Shown here piece after piece: positions 34,901 to 47,422 of a stretch of 64,000 nucleotides of DNA. How positions within the stretch are numbered: the stretch's first letter is position 1; each line of letters opens with the position of its first letter. This stretch comes from Rotaria sordida (taxonomy: Eukaryota; Rotifera; Eurotatoria; Philodinida; Philodinidae), in assembly GCA_905250125.1 (NCBI GenBank), contig CAJNOL010000270.1, forward strand, positions 6,078-70,077, read 5' to 3'. The position numbers and the translations under genes are program-made. The notes beneath the pieces were generated by a model. That model was not told the origin of the DNA. It saw nothing but the letters and a program-made list of their open reading frames with translations, and did no database searches.

Positions 34901-36118
34901 TAGGATTAATTTTATGATCATTAAGAATGAAATTATTTTTAATTTTTTTTTTTGACGGAACTATTAAACTTTGTCCATTATTGATTTACTTAAAACATAC
35001 GAAAAGTGGTAGTGTCAACACTATAAAATCTTATGGAAGGTTCGAGAGAATTTTCTTTCTAGATATAGTGATAGCCCGAACCAAGTTCTATAATTCTACA
35101 ATATTTCATCATTCTTCAGATTATATTATAATAGGAAAGTTTTCATGTGTTAAACTTCGGTGGTCATTTTTTTGAAAGATTTCTTCTTGATAATCCACGA
35201 TAATTAATTAAACATCTGCAAAAAACAAACAAGACAGTTGGTTATTAGACGAGACAAACAGTAGAATCCGAAAGAAAAATTAAAATAAGATATAGGTCCA
35301 ACGAGAGAATTGTTTCAAGTAATAAATCGTTTTTGAGTTGAGACTATGCATAAAATAGAGCCAAATGAAATATGAAAAGTTCTAGAAGGAGAAGTACTCT
35401 TAGACCTTGTCTTCTAAGTTGTATCTGTTTTACTAGAATTTGAGGATATGACACAGTATAGATCAATAAATCGAATAACAATATTTCAAAGTGAGATGTC
35501 GTCTACAGATAGGTCTACTTGTGACTAGAATATCCTGAAAAATTTCTCAACCAAAAAGAATATTTTTTTTGCGAGATATTCAAATCTAAGATTCTCGCGC
35601 CGTTCGCAGTATATATGAGTCATTTTTGAAAATTGAATGTAGTATATTCTCAAATAACCTGAAGAATGATGAAATATTGTCAATTTAAAGAACTCGACTA
35701 GGACTATCACTATATGTAGAAAGAATATTTTCTTGAACCTTCTAGAAGATTTTATAGTATCGGCATTACAATTTTTGATACGCCGTAAGTCTATGAAATA
35801 ATATTGAGAAAAAGACTTTTCAAACAACGTTTAATTTGTCTTTTTAGACAACGTTGACTTTGTTTTTTATAATAATATAAAGAAATTTTGTTGACATTAA
35901 GCTTAGAATCAATGAATGATTGAATAGATATTTTTATTTGAGATTTCTCAATAAAATAATAATAATAATAAGTTAATATTTATTCTTAAAAATAAATAAT
36001 AGTTAATAACGATTAATCAGCTAATTTGATTTAAATATTGAAATTGAATAAAACATCAATAATAATATATAAATAAAACTCACTTATTGCCATTGAAAAA
36101 TGGCTTGATTATATTCAT
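31964..36118 (-). CDS. BAR-domain Rho GTPase-activating protein, RICH type (ARHGAP17/44-like), 10 exons
   Basis: It stimulates GTP hydrolysis by Rho/Rac/Cdc42-type GTPases at curved membranes. Exons in transcript order: 36118-36084, 34568-34475, 34401-34180, 34123-34035, 33970-33371, 33323-33249, 33170-32888, 32832-32783, 32718-32576, 32322-31964; all in phase, 649 residues. An N-terminal BAR domain (about 1-270) contains VRYIRDSCKVLADLWKTDKD and MSDLRDNYERAQRKFETAEA. The RhoGAP domain follows, with the arginine-finger motif EEEGLFRIAPAQQKQKKFV, then LKQYLRQLPDCLLTHALLPL and LIRFLSRVAEYSSVNKMTVS. The C-terminal 190 residues are Ser/Asn-rich and disordered. The order BAR then RhoGAP with a polar tail is the RICH architecture; Drosophila RhoGAP92B is the comparable fly protein. 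The first intron (34569-36083) holds a foldback repeat. The 36118 start directly follows a CTATAG acceptor-like site, so a 5' UTR exon or trans-splicing is possible. Confidence 0.88.
35010..35770. repeat. Foldback repeat in the first RICH intron
   Basis: Sequence at about 35010-35130 recurs inverted at about 35650-35770; shared blocks include ACTATAAAATCTT, TATAGTGATAG and AATATTTCATCATTCTTCAG. Both arms translate to a similar peptide only because they are inverted copies. No termini or coding capacity were identified. Confidence 0.55.
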
Positions 36119-36642
36119 CTATAGGAAATAAAAAACAAACAATCATTCAATTATTTATAATGTTAAATAAAACAATAAATATTAATGTGTTGTTCTATTT
36201 GAGAATATTAATATATAGACTCAATCTCGCCAAAGGATTTGTCGAAATAATAGTTCGTCTCGATCGTTGTTTCAATGTTGATCTTTGATCATATTTAGGG
36301 TTATAAGATAGAAAACTATCAATAAATAAATAATTTCTATTCAATGACATATTATTTAACAAAATAAAATGCCACACGGAGAAGACAAAAAAAGAAAGAG
36401 AACTAAATTCATTGGACAAGGTACCTAATGTTTTCAGACTAGCACAATTTCTTTTTTTTCCTTTTTTGTATCATACATAGCTTGCTTATTTTCTCATCAT
36501 TATACACTTTTACTCTTAGGCAAAACATTAAAACGACAGAACAAAAACAGAACAGAAAAAAAAACGAATAAAATATGAGAAGAGAAGCACAATTGGCTTT
36601 TTTTTTCTTGTTTTTTTTTTTGTATATAAATAAAATAAAATT
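36119..36642. other. GGA-RICH intergenic spacer
   Basis: 524 bp between the GGA stop and the RICH start. It is AT-rich with poly-T runs and presumably holds the GGA 3' UTR and RICH promoter. Nothing specific seen. Confidence 0.5.
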
Positions 36643-39600
36643 TTAAATAGGATCAATCGAACTAGGAAATCCATTGTCTATTTCACCCGATTCATTTATT
36701 TGTTCGCCTGATAAATAATAAGTTAACTTATAACTAAGTCGAACTGGTTCCTAGAAAAATAAAAAAGATTATTTCTCGAAGAAAAAAAAAAAGTATATTG
36801 ACTAACTTTATTTGGATTTGATAGAATAATAATTTGTGTAATAGCTTGTGGAGGTAATATTGGATTGTATACAGGTAAATCACTAGCTGATGGGTTTTGT
36901 AATTTGATTCGCATGTTCTTATAAATAATTGAAAACAAAATATTTTAGATTTTTTTGTAGAAAAAAATATTTACTTTTGGTACAGCTACTTGAAAATGAA
37001 AATTGTTAATTGTATTTGAAGTATTTGTATTGGTAACAGTTAATACAGAAACAATAAGATCAGGACGTGGAGAATCTCGAGCAATATGAATAAGACAATG
37101 AAGACCTGTTTGATTATTTAATTTAATATTTATTGGGGGATTTAATGATGATGGACGAATTGATTCAAGAGATATTATTGGAAATGGTAAATCATTTTCT
37201 AATGATTTTGATGAAGAATTTTTCATTTCATTTAATGGAATTTTAGTTGTATTTGAACTTGCTGATTGAAATGAACTAAAAACAAAAATTGACACTTTTT
37301 TTTTCTATTTTAAATAAAATATTTATTCATCTTTATACCTTTTAGTTGATGAGATTTTTTGTCCTGTTGATTGATCGACAAGAAGATCTTGTAAATCATC
37401 AAATAATCCACCTTTTTTTGTCGTTATTCCTTCACTTTTATTTGTTATTGATGAGCCTTTATTATAGATATTTATATATTAATATGTAAATGAAAAAAAA
37501 AGAACAAATCTATTTAAATTACATTGATTATTTGTTTTATTTGTATTTGTTATTGGAAAAATAGGTAAACAATCATCGGTTTGATCAACATTTTCACGTG
37601 TATTTGATGATGCACTATTAGTTCTATTATCAGAATGTATTTTAATTGGTCCAAATAATTCATCAAGTTCACTTGCAGCAGATTTTATTTCATTTGTTTT
37701 ATTTGATGGATCTATATAAGATAACATTTATTTTAGTAATTATTATCAATTATTAACAAATAAAATCCAGCAATTTTTAAATCAACTTTTTCATAATAAG
37801 TTAAAATAGAATCTCATTAAGATAGATTGGGCCAGTCAATATCGGAGAAGGGGGATCTGACATCTTCAACATCATCTTCACACAATCGGATCATCTATTA
37901 TCATAAGGTTATCTTCTTTATAGATGATTTTTTTTTATAAAACATCTTTCAATTATTCTTTCTCTGACATTTATCTTTAAGACATTGTCAATATAAAGAA
38001 TTAATAATCTGAGAGATATATTGATGATATTTAACATTAAAATATGGTTATAACTATTCTATTGAGATGTTTAGAAAGAAAGAGAAATATTAAATAATAG
38101 ATCATTCTAAAAATCGAAAATGATCAGTTTACTAATTGACTTTTCTCAACATGGAATATAATTATAATTTTGTTGATAAAGCGTCACTATTTTAACTGAA
38201 GGATGGTTTCAATTTCGAGAATAATTCTATTTATGAAAATATAAATTTAAACAAAAAATGTTTCTCAAAACGATTTAATAATGTTAATTAATTGTTAGTT
38301 TGTAGATCGAATTATTTCTAAGATAGATATTAATTATTGCTGGATTCTATTTGATAATCAGTGTAAACTAACTATTTAAAGTTTCAGCTAAATCGATTAA
38401 TTTATGTTGAGTTGAACTTGTTGAATTAGGAGGAATATTATCGAAGAAAGGAAGAACATTATCTAGATAAATATATCAATTATATATTTATTTTATTTAG
38501 AAATTTCTATCAAACCATCTTTATTATAAATATCTTGTGTAACTAATCGATCATATTGTGCTAAAACACGTGATAATGAATCACTTGCTAATAATATTTC
38601 ACCTTAAATAACAAAAATAAAATTTTTTTCTTTTTTAAATTAAATAAAAACAAACCAAGTCCTTCATCTCCATCTTCACTTTCTGTTGCTAATCGAAATA
38701 AAACTGGTCGAAATTTTTCTAATTCATCACGTAAATACTAAAAAGACGATAAAACAATGAGAAAAAAAAACGAAAATTAATCTAAAAAAAATGCGAACAC
38801 TCATTGTTTCTTTTTCAGGTTCAGTAGCAGTTGAATGATTATAATGAATAAGCATTTCAGATAAAACTCGAATATTATTTTGAACTTTTTCTAATTCACT
38901 TGCTCGATTTGATAATTTTTCAGTTTTTTCTTCATCCTATATTAATATAAATATAAATTTATTAAACGAAATATATCATTTTAAATAATAAACCTTTTTT
39001 ACAAGACTTTTAATTAATGCATTTGCTTGTTCAAGATCTTCAGGTTTTCGACTTTTTAATAAACGTTGAAGAGTCTTAAAAATCGAAAATTATTTTTTCA
39101 AAATAAAATCTAAAAAAAAACCAAATCCTTATTGTTTTACTTTGCTTTTTTCTTCATCAGTATCAAATATTGATTTTGTTTTTTGTGATAAAGGTGTTAT
39201 TGTTGGTTTATTTATATAAATTGGATCTTCAGTTATTATTGATTGACGTTTTAACATTTGATATGCTTCACTTATTTTAACTTCATTTGGTAAACTTTGT
39301 GTCCATGAATATAAAAGTTCAATTACTTTTTTCTTTACTTTTTCTGATGTATGATTTGCTAAATACTTTAAAAAGAAAAGAAAAAGATTTTTATTTATTT
39401 ATTTTGAATTAAATTTCAAATGAAATTACTTTTGGTGAAACAAGTTTAATCATTTCATTAAGAAAACGAAATTTTCCTATTTCTTGATGAAATCTTCTTC
39501 CACAACTTTGAACAGCAACATCAAGTAATTCTAATGTTCTTAATGCTTCATGTTCTTGTGGTGATTGAATTTTATGAGCTATTAAACGAATTGCTTGATG

Positions 39601-41293
39601 ATGACCTTCAGGTTCAGAATTTACTTTTGAACAAAATAAATTCATTAAATTTGGATCTGCACTTTTATGAATCGGACTTGTTGCTTTAACTTAAATAAAT
39701 AACACATTTTAAACAAACATTTATTTTAATATTTAATGGGGATTTTTTTTTTCATAACTATTTATTAAATAAAATATCTACCTAATTCTTATCAGCAAAT
39801 ATTTACGATTCTTAGAACTCATTTTTTATATTGATGTTCTTAGAATGCACTGAAAAAAACTAATCATTAGTTTTTAATAAAATTTCTCGATGAATTTTTC
39901 ATAATTTAACGTCATTCTTCTTAAAATTTTTCATCTATTAGATGGTTGTTGAAAAATTTTGAAGAAAATATTTTCAAGGCACAATTTTGACATAAAAACA
40001 TCTGAAAAAGGATTATTTATCTTCGATCTTTACTATTATTGATTTCTAATAGGAATAAAATTGAAATATTTTCATCATTCCATTTGTTCCCAATGTAAAA
40101 TCTACTTTCGACAAGATTATTTTATAAATTCAACTCAAAAATACTGACAATTAATAGTTCCAAGTCTTTTTATCGTCAATACTACCTTCAACAATCTTGA
40201 AAAGATCGTTGAGCTATAGATCATTATATTCTCCATCGATTTATATTAAACAGTTTACTTTTCCTATAAACTTTATAAAAATTCATAACTATCAGAAGAG
40301 CATAGAAATTAATGATAAAATTATTGAGTAGACATCTATTTTTTAAAATTTACCTCTGACAAGGATAAATTTATTTGAAAAAACAAAGTTGATAGTTTAG
40401 TAAACCTTGAAATTGAATATCTTTCGACATACATAGACAAATTTCTATCCGTTGAAAGTTAGAGAAAAAAGCACCAAGATTTCGAATAATTTATTTTGAG
40501 ATACTTTCCAGGTCGAACAAGCACGGTCATAAACGATCGGTTACGGTGACCGTTTTACTCCGTAGACGATCGTATCGTAGCGTATACGGTCACGATAATA
40601 TACGATCGTAATACTGATCCATGTATTAGAGTAAAATACGACCGTAAACGACCGTATCGAGGTCATATACGAAGTCAGTAATCGTCGACCTGGGTTATTA
40701 GAAAAAAAAACTTTTCTATGATTGATTCTGCCATCTCTTATATAAAACTTTGATATGAATATGATAATGTTATAGTTAAATTGTTGAGAATAAATTCTTA
40801 ATATAATTGAATAAATTGTTTTATTGACTAATTAGGAAAAAATGTGTTAGGTCTTAAAATTTCTCGATTGTATTGTAACTATAAATATATCCAATGTAAA
40901 ACTAAGATATTTCAAACGTCTTTTGCTTTGATGAGTTCTATATGTTTGATTGTCAATTAAAATAAAACTGTTATTTCGAAAATATTTTCGAGATTTATAT
41001 TTTCAAAGTGAAATTAAAATAAAATATATTGAATTCTTATGTGAACATTAATATAAAAATGTCAAAGAAATCGAATAATCATTATAGAAGAAATAATTTA
41101 TTCTAATCTATTTTAAATAGTCAACTTGTAGAAATCGATTTAAAATAATATTTTTTTATTAAGAATTGTATGTTGAGAAAAAATTTTAAAAAAATACTCT
41201 TGTATGTTAAATAAAAAGAATAAACTTACAAAACATGGTTTCAATCGAGTCAGCAACAGGAGTTGCCGCCACAGTGTTTGATGTTGAACTCAT
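36643..41293 (-). CDS. GGA: GGA clathrin adaptor (VHS-GAT-GAE), 13 exons
   Basis: GGA proteins are monomeric ARF-dependent adaptors that sort acidic-dileucine cargo at the trans-Golgi network. Exons in transcript order: 41293-41230, 39689-39430, 39365-39141, 39074-38994, 38936-38799, 38737-38656, 38602-38516, 38462-38373, 37711-37523, 37456-37339, 37275-36975, 36917-36807, 36750-36643; in phase, 617 residues. The VHS domain (about 22-165) contains LIAHKIQSPQEHEALRTLEL, CGRRFHQEIGKFRFLNEMIK and LLYSWTQSLPNEVKISEAYQ. The GAT domain (about 195-310) contains KLSNRASELEKVQNNIRVL and FRLATESEDGDEGLGEILLA. A Ser/Asn-rich hinge carries DELFGP and GGLFDDLQDLLVD, clathrin or accessory-binding-like motifs. 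A C-terminal gamma-adaptin ear follows (NPPINIKLNNQTGLHCLI). One junction, 38799/38737, uses AGT|GTTCGC as donor and is less certain. The first intron is 1.5 kb and holds a CCAGGTCGA-type repeat. Confidence 0.93.
40508..40693. mobile_element. CCAGGTCGA-family palindromic repeat, copy A
   Basis: The ends are CCAGGTCGA and TCGACCTGG. The interior is packed with ACGATCGTATACGG-like, self-complementary motifs of TACG, GATC and GTATAC. Related copies occur at 50265-50773 and 51240-51359. No coding capacity; the superfamily is unknown. Confidence 0.65.
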
Positions 41294-42526
41294 TTTAATA
41301 AACAAAATCTGAAACAAAATCAAACATTTCAACGACTTCAATTTATTTTTATATATCATCTTCATTTATTTATTCATCTTTTTCAGATCAGAATAGGTTA
41401 AAAAGTTCAACAAATGTCTTGCAATCCTTCTACTATTTAACTTGAATAAAGTCTACCTCTTTCAACAAACTATAGGAAATAATGGTAGAATGATAAAGAA
41501 ATTTGTCAATATTAATCAATTGAATTATTTAAATTGAAGACTGAGTGTTCTTTTAGCGTGAAGTACGAATTAAATATCCATATTTGTTACGTTTTTTCCT
41601 TCATCGTCGATCGCGAGTCAGTAAGAATGATTCATTTATCAAGAGAAGATTTTCATTATCAATGGTTCATTAAAATAACCAAACATTATCAAACAACTAG
41701 TTCATCATCTTATTTATATTGTTAAAAATATTCTCAACAAATTTATGTTGTTAAAACTTTTTTAAAAATCTCTACAAAAGATTATTTGACAGATGTCGCT
41801 ATTATTCAATGATTAGACTACTTGAAAACGTGCTCTATCTGATCCATCAGTTTTTTTTACAATAAATTTAATTTCTTGTTTATAACAGTAGTTCAAATGT
41901 TTTTCTTGCTTCTAAATATACAGATAAACATTGGAAAAAAAGCAAAGTAAAGCTAGAGCAGCATTCATATAATGCCTACCTGATGTGTTTAGAAACTTCT
42001 TTCAGAGATTTTGTCTTGTAAAAATAGAAGACGATATTTTTTAAAAACAAATATGCAAATAAAATAGTTAATCAATTATCATATACAATTTTATCTATAG
42101 CAATCGGTTCTATTTTTTTCTCTTTTGACTTAAATTTATTTCCCTCAATATAATAAATATTCTTTTCAATGAGAAATATGTTTTCTTCAATAATTTCAAT
42201 CATGTAAAACCAAAACTTTTTCAAGGAAAACAAAGAAGATAAAAATATTTAGAGAAATTGATCTATTTCAATCTATTGTTGTGGATTTCATTGAGAGGAA
42301 TAAATACTTTTAAATATTTAACTTTGTATCAATCGTTTCTTTTTTCACTATGCTGATTTCAACTAAATATTAAGCGTTTGTTTTTCTTAATAATCATATA
42401 GAATAAACACATCTAAAGTAACATGTCGAATTCTTTTATATACATTCTCAATTTTTAACGACTTTTGTTACAATAGGGACTGATTGATATCAAAAGATAA
42501 GAAAAAAACGAACTTTATTTTTTTTA
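41294..42526. other. Non-coding upstream of GGA
   Basis: Should contain the GGA promoter. AT-rich with no recognised gene or repeat. Confidence 0.45.
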
Positions 42527-42765
42527 CTAGCGTGAGCCCGTGAATACTGAAAGGCTGTTTTTTTCTTCAATATATGACCTCAAAGCTTTAACCTTTCACG
42601 CAGTAAGAGCCATATAGATACTCCATATTGTGTATATAGATAGCCTACGGCCTCATACTCATATATAACATATATTTTTATACTTTATTAGCTTTTGGCC
42701 TTATAGCCTTGTATCTTCTTGTAGCTCTTGTAGCGTTATCTTCTTATTGCCTTCCTTCCAGAGGT
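42527..42765 (-). mobile_element. Helitron 3' part, same family as the copy at 17845
   Basis: Read on the minus strand it ends TATTCACGGGCTCACGCTAG|T, carrying the intact CTAG terminus. Upstream of that it shares GAAAGGTTAAAGCTTTGAGG and AAGGCTATAAGG / CTACAAGAGCTACAAGAA blocks with the 17845 element. The 5' end was not located; the sequence beyond about 42765 is unrelated. Confidence 0.65.
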
Positions 42766-42849
42766 GCAGAATCTACCCGTGTGCACGTACGGCCGTACGG
42801 GGAAATTTTTGAAAATTTATTAGCATCTGGGGAAATTTTTTGGAAAACA

Positions 42850-42997
42850 TTTTTCCCTCGTAGGAAAATAATTTTCCCTCGTAGGAAACTATTTTCCCCT
42901 CGTAGGAAACTATTTTTCCCTCGTAGGAAAATAATTTCCCCTCGTAGGAAAATAATTTTCCCTCGTAGGAAACTATTTTCCCTCGTTATTTATCTGT
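42850..42997 (+). repeat. Minisatellite, about 20-21 bp unit, seven copies
   Basis: Repeated TTTCCCTCGTAGGAAAAT-type units with small variation (AAAATAATT versus AAACTATTT). Each unit contains a short palindrome, TTTCC..GGAAA. The 99-codon ORF across it (42709-43008) only reflects the repeat period. Confidence 0.9.
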
Positions 42998-43376
42998 GCA
43001 ATAGGTGAGCTAGCCTTCTTGTTTCTTTATGTTTTATATACCATTTTGTAGCTCGTGAAATTCTCTATCGAATGGTATATAATAGTTGGAGTTTTATTCG
43101 ACTATGATATGAAAAGTTTTTTACGAAAACAGATAAGGGTCTATCTTCTCATAGGGAAGCATAGGGAAAAATGACTATTTTTGCAATAACCCAACAATGG
43201 CTCGGCCAATCATTCTCATCTTCGAACTCGACCGAGATATTGTTAAGACTGAACTGTGTAGAAAATTTCATCACGATCGGACTCTTCTTTCAAACGTTAT
43301 CGTGTAAACGGCCGGCCGGACGGACATACTGACCGATTCTAGAGTGTACTCACTTTTTGAGTACACAAAAAGTGTA
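42998..43376 (+). repeat. Dispersed repeat R1, copy 1
   Basis: About 380 bp nearly identical to 49496-49876. It ends in the palindrome GTACTCACTTTTTGAGTAC. It is likely the right part of the DNA element described at 49126-49876, truncated on its left. Confidence 0.75.
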
Positions 43377-43823
43377 AGGAACAAACTTTCTAGCGGACGT
43401 TTGTTTGAATTCTGAAGTTCACAAGTGGATATAGGAGGATTTTTTAATTTCGCTTGTTCTTCCATGTATTTCTGCTGACGCGTTCTAATTTAGGCCAAAT
43501 TTTACATTGATGTTCTTATTGAGGACATGGCACCTAATTAGAACGTGAATAGTCGACTTCATTCTATCACTTATAAATCTATTATTTCTCAACTTTTTTT
43601 AAAAATTTTTCAACCAATAGATAGAAAAGACATTGATCTATTTAGTGATTAAATTTGAGCACATTTGCTTACTGTTTGACTGAGATATTAGAGTGAAAAG
43701 ACGAAGATGTGAAAAGCCTGTTCTTATTTGGGCCATGCGCTCTATAAGTTTCATAATTACAGCAAATCTTTTCATTTCACACTTTTATAGTTTCATAAAG
43801 TATATGTGATCGACAGGAATAAG
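43377..43823. other. Non-coding
   Basis: No gene or repeat end recognised between R1 and the hAT-type element. Confidence 0.4.
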
Positions 43824-45291
43824 TAGTGGCGTAACTACCGAGGGGCACGAGGGTGCAATACGCCTCCTGTAAATTTTTGATCGAAATACGACAAACTTTT
43901 CTATTTATCCGCCGTGAGATGTTATGTTTGTGGCCTTGAAAAACATGTAACTTTACACGACAGAGGAAATAAGAACTTCTTTTCTGAACAATCGTCGTGA
44001 GCGTGGCCACTTTCAGTAGCAAAAATATTGAAAATAGAGATGCGTTAGACCAATTTTTGAGTTTTATAGGACTGAGTCCGGGATCTGTTCAGGAATTTTG
44101 GTCATGTCAAAACTGTCATTTTACAAGAAAAGTTAAATATGGAACTTCAAAAACCTAGATTTTTCTTAAGAATATTCGGATGTTAACTTTATCAACTTTG
44201 AAAACTGGATATATTTGGTGATTTAAATTTTTCACGATTTTGTATATATTGAAACAATACTCATCTTTCTGCGGGTTCCTTATCGACAAATAATGAGTTT
44301 GCACTAGTGGTGTATTTATCGCGAGGGGGAACACGGAATGCAATGCGCCTTGTGTAAATGGTTTTGTTTCTTTATAAATTTTTGAACGAAACACGGCGAA
44401 CTTCTATTTATCCATTGTGAGATGTTATGTTTGTGATCTTAAAAACTATGTAACTTTATGCAACAGAGGAAATAAGGACTTCTTTCCTGAACAATCGTCG
44501 TAAGCATGGCCATCTTTGCTAGCCAAAATATTCATAATAGAAATATGTGAGACGAATTTTTGAGTTTTATAGAAGTAAAACTAGAGCTTGTTCAGAAACT
44601 TTGATCCTGTAAAAATAGTCATTTTTTTTTAAAGAAAAATTCAATTTGGAACTTCAGCAAGCTCTATTTTTCTTATGAATATTCAACAATAAATTCATCA
44701 ACTCTGCAAAATGTATATCTTTGGTGTTTCGAATTTTCCAGAGATTTTTATGTTAAAAAAAACTGACCTTTCTTCAGATTCAAGACCAATAAATAACGAG
44801 TTTGCACATCTCTAACTGGGAGACTTCTAAAGCAGTTACGAAAGGATTTATCCTATCTGAAAAGCTTTATTTTTAATAAGAATCGACAGTGTGGTCGTCT
44901 TCGGCAGCAAGAGTACTGAGAAATTTGTGAATTTTATCCCAGAATACATTTTTCTCGAAAAAGTCTTATTAGAGAAAATAGAAATTCTGCCTTGAGCGTG
45001 CAAAAATTTTTCGTTTCGAGAAAAATTATCCTGACTTTTGAACGATTTTATGAATTTTTTCCGACATGAACATCGTTGCATAACAATCAGTTGGAAACAA
45101 CAAGATTTTCCTTCACTGTAGGCTGCAAAAACATTTATCTTCATGCAAAAACTTGTACCCACCTTCCCCTTTCCAATCTTGGCTAACTTTGAACACTTCT
45201 GATTGCATGATAAATTTTTCGTTCACTACGTAAAATGCTTGAAGAGGCACCGCCCCACCCCATAATTTTTGTTTTTCTGTTTACGCCACTA
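43824..45291. mobile_element. Non-autonomous hAT-type element, 1468 bp, with internal duplication
   Basis: The ends TAGTGGCGTAACTACC and, in reverse complement, TAGTGGCGTAAACAG are terminal repeats. The flanks GGAATAAG at 43816-43823 and 45292-45299 are an exact 8-bp duplication. The interior has a direct duplication with a period of about 480 bp: 43825 onward (GTGAGATGTTATGTTTGTG, CAGAGGAAATAAG, CTGAACAATCGTCGT) recurs from about 44304, including a diverged copy of the terminal motif. No transposase ORF was found. Confidence 0.85.
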
Positions 45292-45299
45292 GGAATAAG

Positions 45300-46049
45300 C
45301 GACAATAAAAGAAAAATATCAAATAACATGTCCAAACCTCTTTTATCTTTTTCTTTTCATAATGTAAAGTTATATGTGCTAAAAATATATTAACAAAAGA
45401 CACTTGTAATTTGTATTTTCAACTATTGTGTTCATCAATAATAGCTCACACAAGTTAATGTAGAAAAAATCTCTTCTATTTGAATGACAATTTCAGATAA
45501 AATGAAGTTAAAACGAAATACTGTTAATTAAAAGATGCAAACATATACTAAAATAAATGAGTTCGCAATATATCATCATTAGTCAAATCTTTTGTTACAT
45601 TTCTTAAAACAATTATTCTAAAAATTGAGACAAATAAAAACACGAGCTTTTCCGTTGAAAATTTAAATACAAATCTTTTAAAAATCTCTTCCAATAATTA
45701 AAAAGTTAATCGAATTATGCTTATTCGAGAAAAAATATTAAGATCTTACTATTATTCACTTTGCTAAATCAAATTGAATATTTATTTGAATTTTATTTAA
45801 AATAAATTTAATTTACATAATCTATTTTAACTAATAATAACGTTTATTTCATTTATTCATTTACATCTAAAGATAGAAAAACTAACCATGAATTAATGAT
45901 TTCAGTTTTTTTTTTTAAATTAAAAATAAGATTTATTCTATGACAATCATAATGAAATGTTTAATTGACTATGATTTCTAAAAAAGCAAAACAAAAATAA
46001 AATATTGATATTTGTTACTCTTACTTTTCTTGATTGACTAATGTTGCTT
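45300..46049. other. Non-coding
   Basis: AT-rich; probably the 3' flank of the minus-strand gene that ends at 46050. Nothing recognised. Confidence 0.4.
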
Positions 46050-47019
46050 TTATTCTTGTTCGAACTTTTCTCCATCCATCTGTCTTTTTCGTCGTGTAAG
46101 TTCATAAATTTCATTTCCTACATCTGTTATAAAATCATCAATATCTTTTAAAGATCTACATAGAAAAAAATGCTTTTAGAATAAAAAAATCCATATGATG
46201 GGATCTTTTGAAGTTACCCATCTTTTTCATTAATATAATCATTTACTTGTATTTCCAAAACTAATTGATTATTTTCATCCTAGATAATAAAAGAAAAAAA
46301 AATTCAATGGAATGCGTAATGGTTGATACTTACTGTCTTGAATTGAATAATAAAATTTTCATTATCAAAAAATTGTTCAACATGTATAATTAAATTCTCT
46401 CGAAAATAATCAACATCTATTGAATTCTTTTCACTTTTTTTCCAATCCATAATTTTTCTAAACTAAAACAAAAAGTTAACCAAGAGAAAAACAAAAATCT
46501 TTCTTACTTCGTATGTGATCAAACTATGTCGAAATTGACTAATATCGACTGACTTTTTTCCACTTTTTATCCCATCCATTATTTCATTATACTAAATGAA
46601 AAAGTTAATTAACTCAAAAAAATAATCCTATTTCTTACTTCATTGTCCTTCAAAATTATGAAATCTCTACTTAAAAAAGTCCAATGGACCAATATGATCA
46701 ATTGTTCTCTTGGATGTTCGAATTTGTTTTGATGTAAATGTAATACCATATCAAGAAATCGAAATCGACGTATCATTGACATCTATAAAAATGATTAATA
46801 GTTCTCTATTTACACACACAACAATAAATTATATTTCAAAATTGTAAATAACTAAAAAAGTCCTATTTCAATACATCTTAAGCAATTATAAAGTTAACCT
46901 AATTTCTTTTAATAGAACTTCAATAGGAAAAAGAAATCATATTTAACAGAGATTTTTCAACAAAAACTTACATTTGTTTTTTTACAATGAACTTTAGTAA
47001 TAGATAACCGTTGAATTAT
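46050..47019 (-). CDS. PI31/FP-domain-like proteasome-regulator homologue, 5' end not found
   Basis: Six exons in phase on the minus strand: 47019-46972, 46782-46639, 46591-46508, 46462-46334, 46279-46218, 46155-46050, about 190 residues. The layout LIILVHWTFLSRDFIIL, then NENFIIQFKT and LVLEIQVNDYI, then SLKDIDDFITDVGNEIYEL, resembles the N-terminal FP domain of PI31 (PSMF1): a VHW motif, a beta-rich core ending in a DYI strand, then helices. The Pro-rich, HbYX-ended tail of PI31 is missing. Exons 3 and 4 appear duplicated (EIMDGIKSGKKSVDISQFR versus KIMDWKKSEKNSIDVDYFR). The first exon lacks an ATG, so either upstream exons exist or translation starts at the ATG at 46780-46782. The exon structure is firm; the family call is tentative. 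Confidence 0.5.
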
Positions 47020-47212
47020 CTAAACAAAATATAACATTAATTATTCATTTCTCTTCATTTTCTTACAAACAAAATAAACTGTACTTAGATAAAATAAATA
47101 TAGGATGAGATGAAAGTGTTTATTACAATATATCACTATCAGATATATTGCGATTTCACTGTTGTATATCTTCTTTTCTAATGATTTGTTTCTTCATGTT
47201 ATATATAAATAT

Positions 47213-47395
47213 ATATATAAATGTCGTAGAACAGTTACAATGCTCGACGAAATTATAATTTCATTAGACAAATTTGACGAATTTCTAACTATTTTTTCTG
47301 ACATTGTTATAAATTCGTCAATTTTGTCCAATGAAATTGAAAGTTCGTCCAATAGTGTAACTTCTCTATGGCATACATATACGTCACCGTCCAAA
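47213..47395. repeat. Imperfect palindrome of about 180 bp
   Basis: TAGAACAGTTACAATGCTCG and following sequence to about 47303 is matched, inverted, by the stretch up to about 47395. Both strands therefore show similar ORFs (SLDKFDEF / SLDKIDEF). These ORFs are by-products of the palindrome. Confidence 0.75.
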
Positions 47396-47422
47396 TTAAC
47401 ATTACATTCAATCACACATTAG

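Noticed and set aside
34927-35827. Related ORFs on opposite strands in the RICH intron
   Set aside because: Explained by the inverted arms of a foldback repeat.
42709-43008. 99-codon ORF with repeated FPRRK units
   Set aside because: The repeat comes from a 20-21 bp minisatellite whose period happens to stay open; no start context, splice signals or neighbours support a gene.
47162-47422. Similar ORFs on both strands (SLDKFDEF / SLDKIDEF)
   Set aside because: They are the two arms of an imperfect palindrome read on opposite strands, not paralogous genes.
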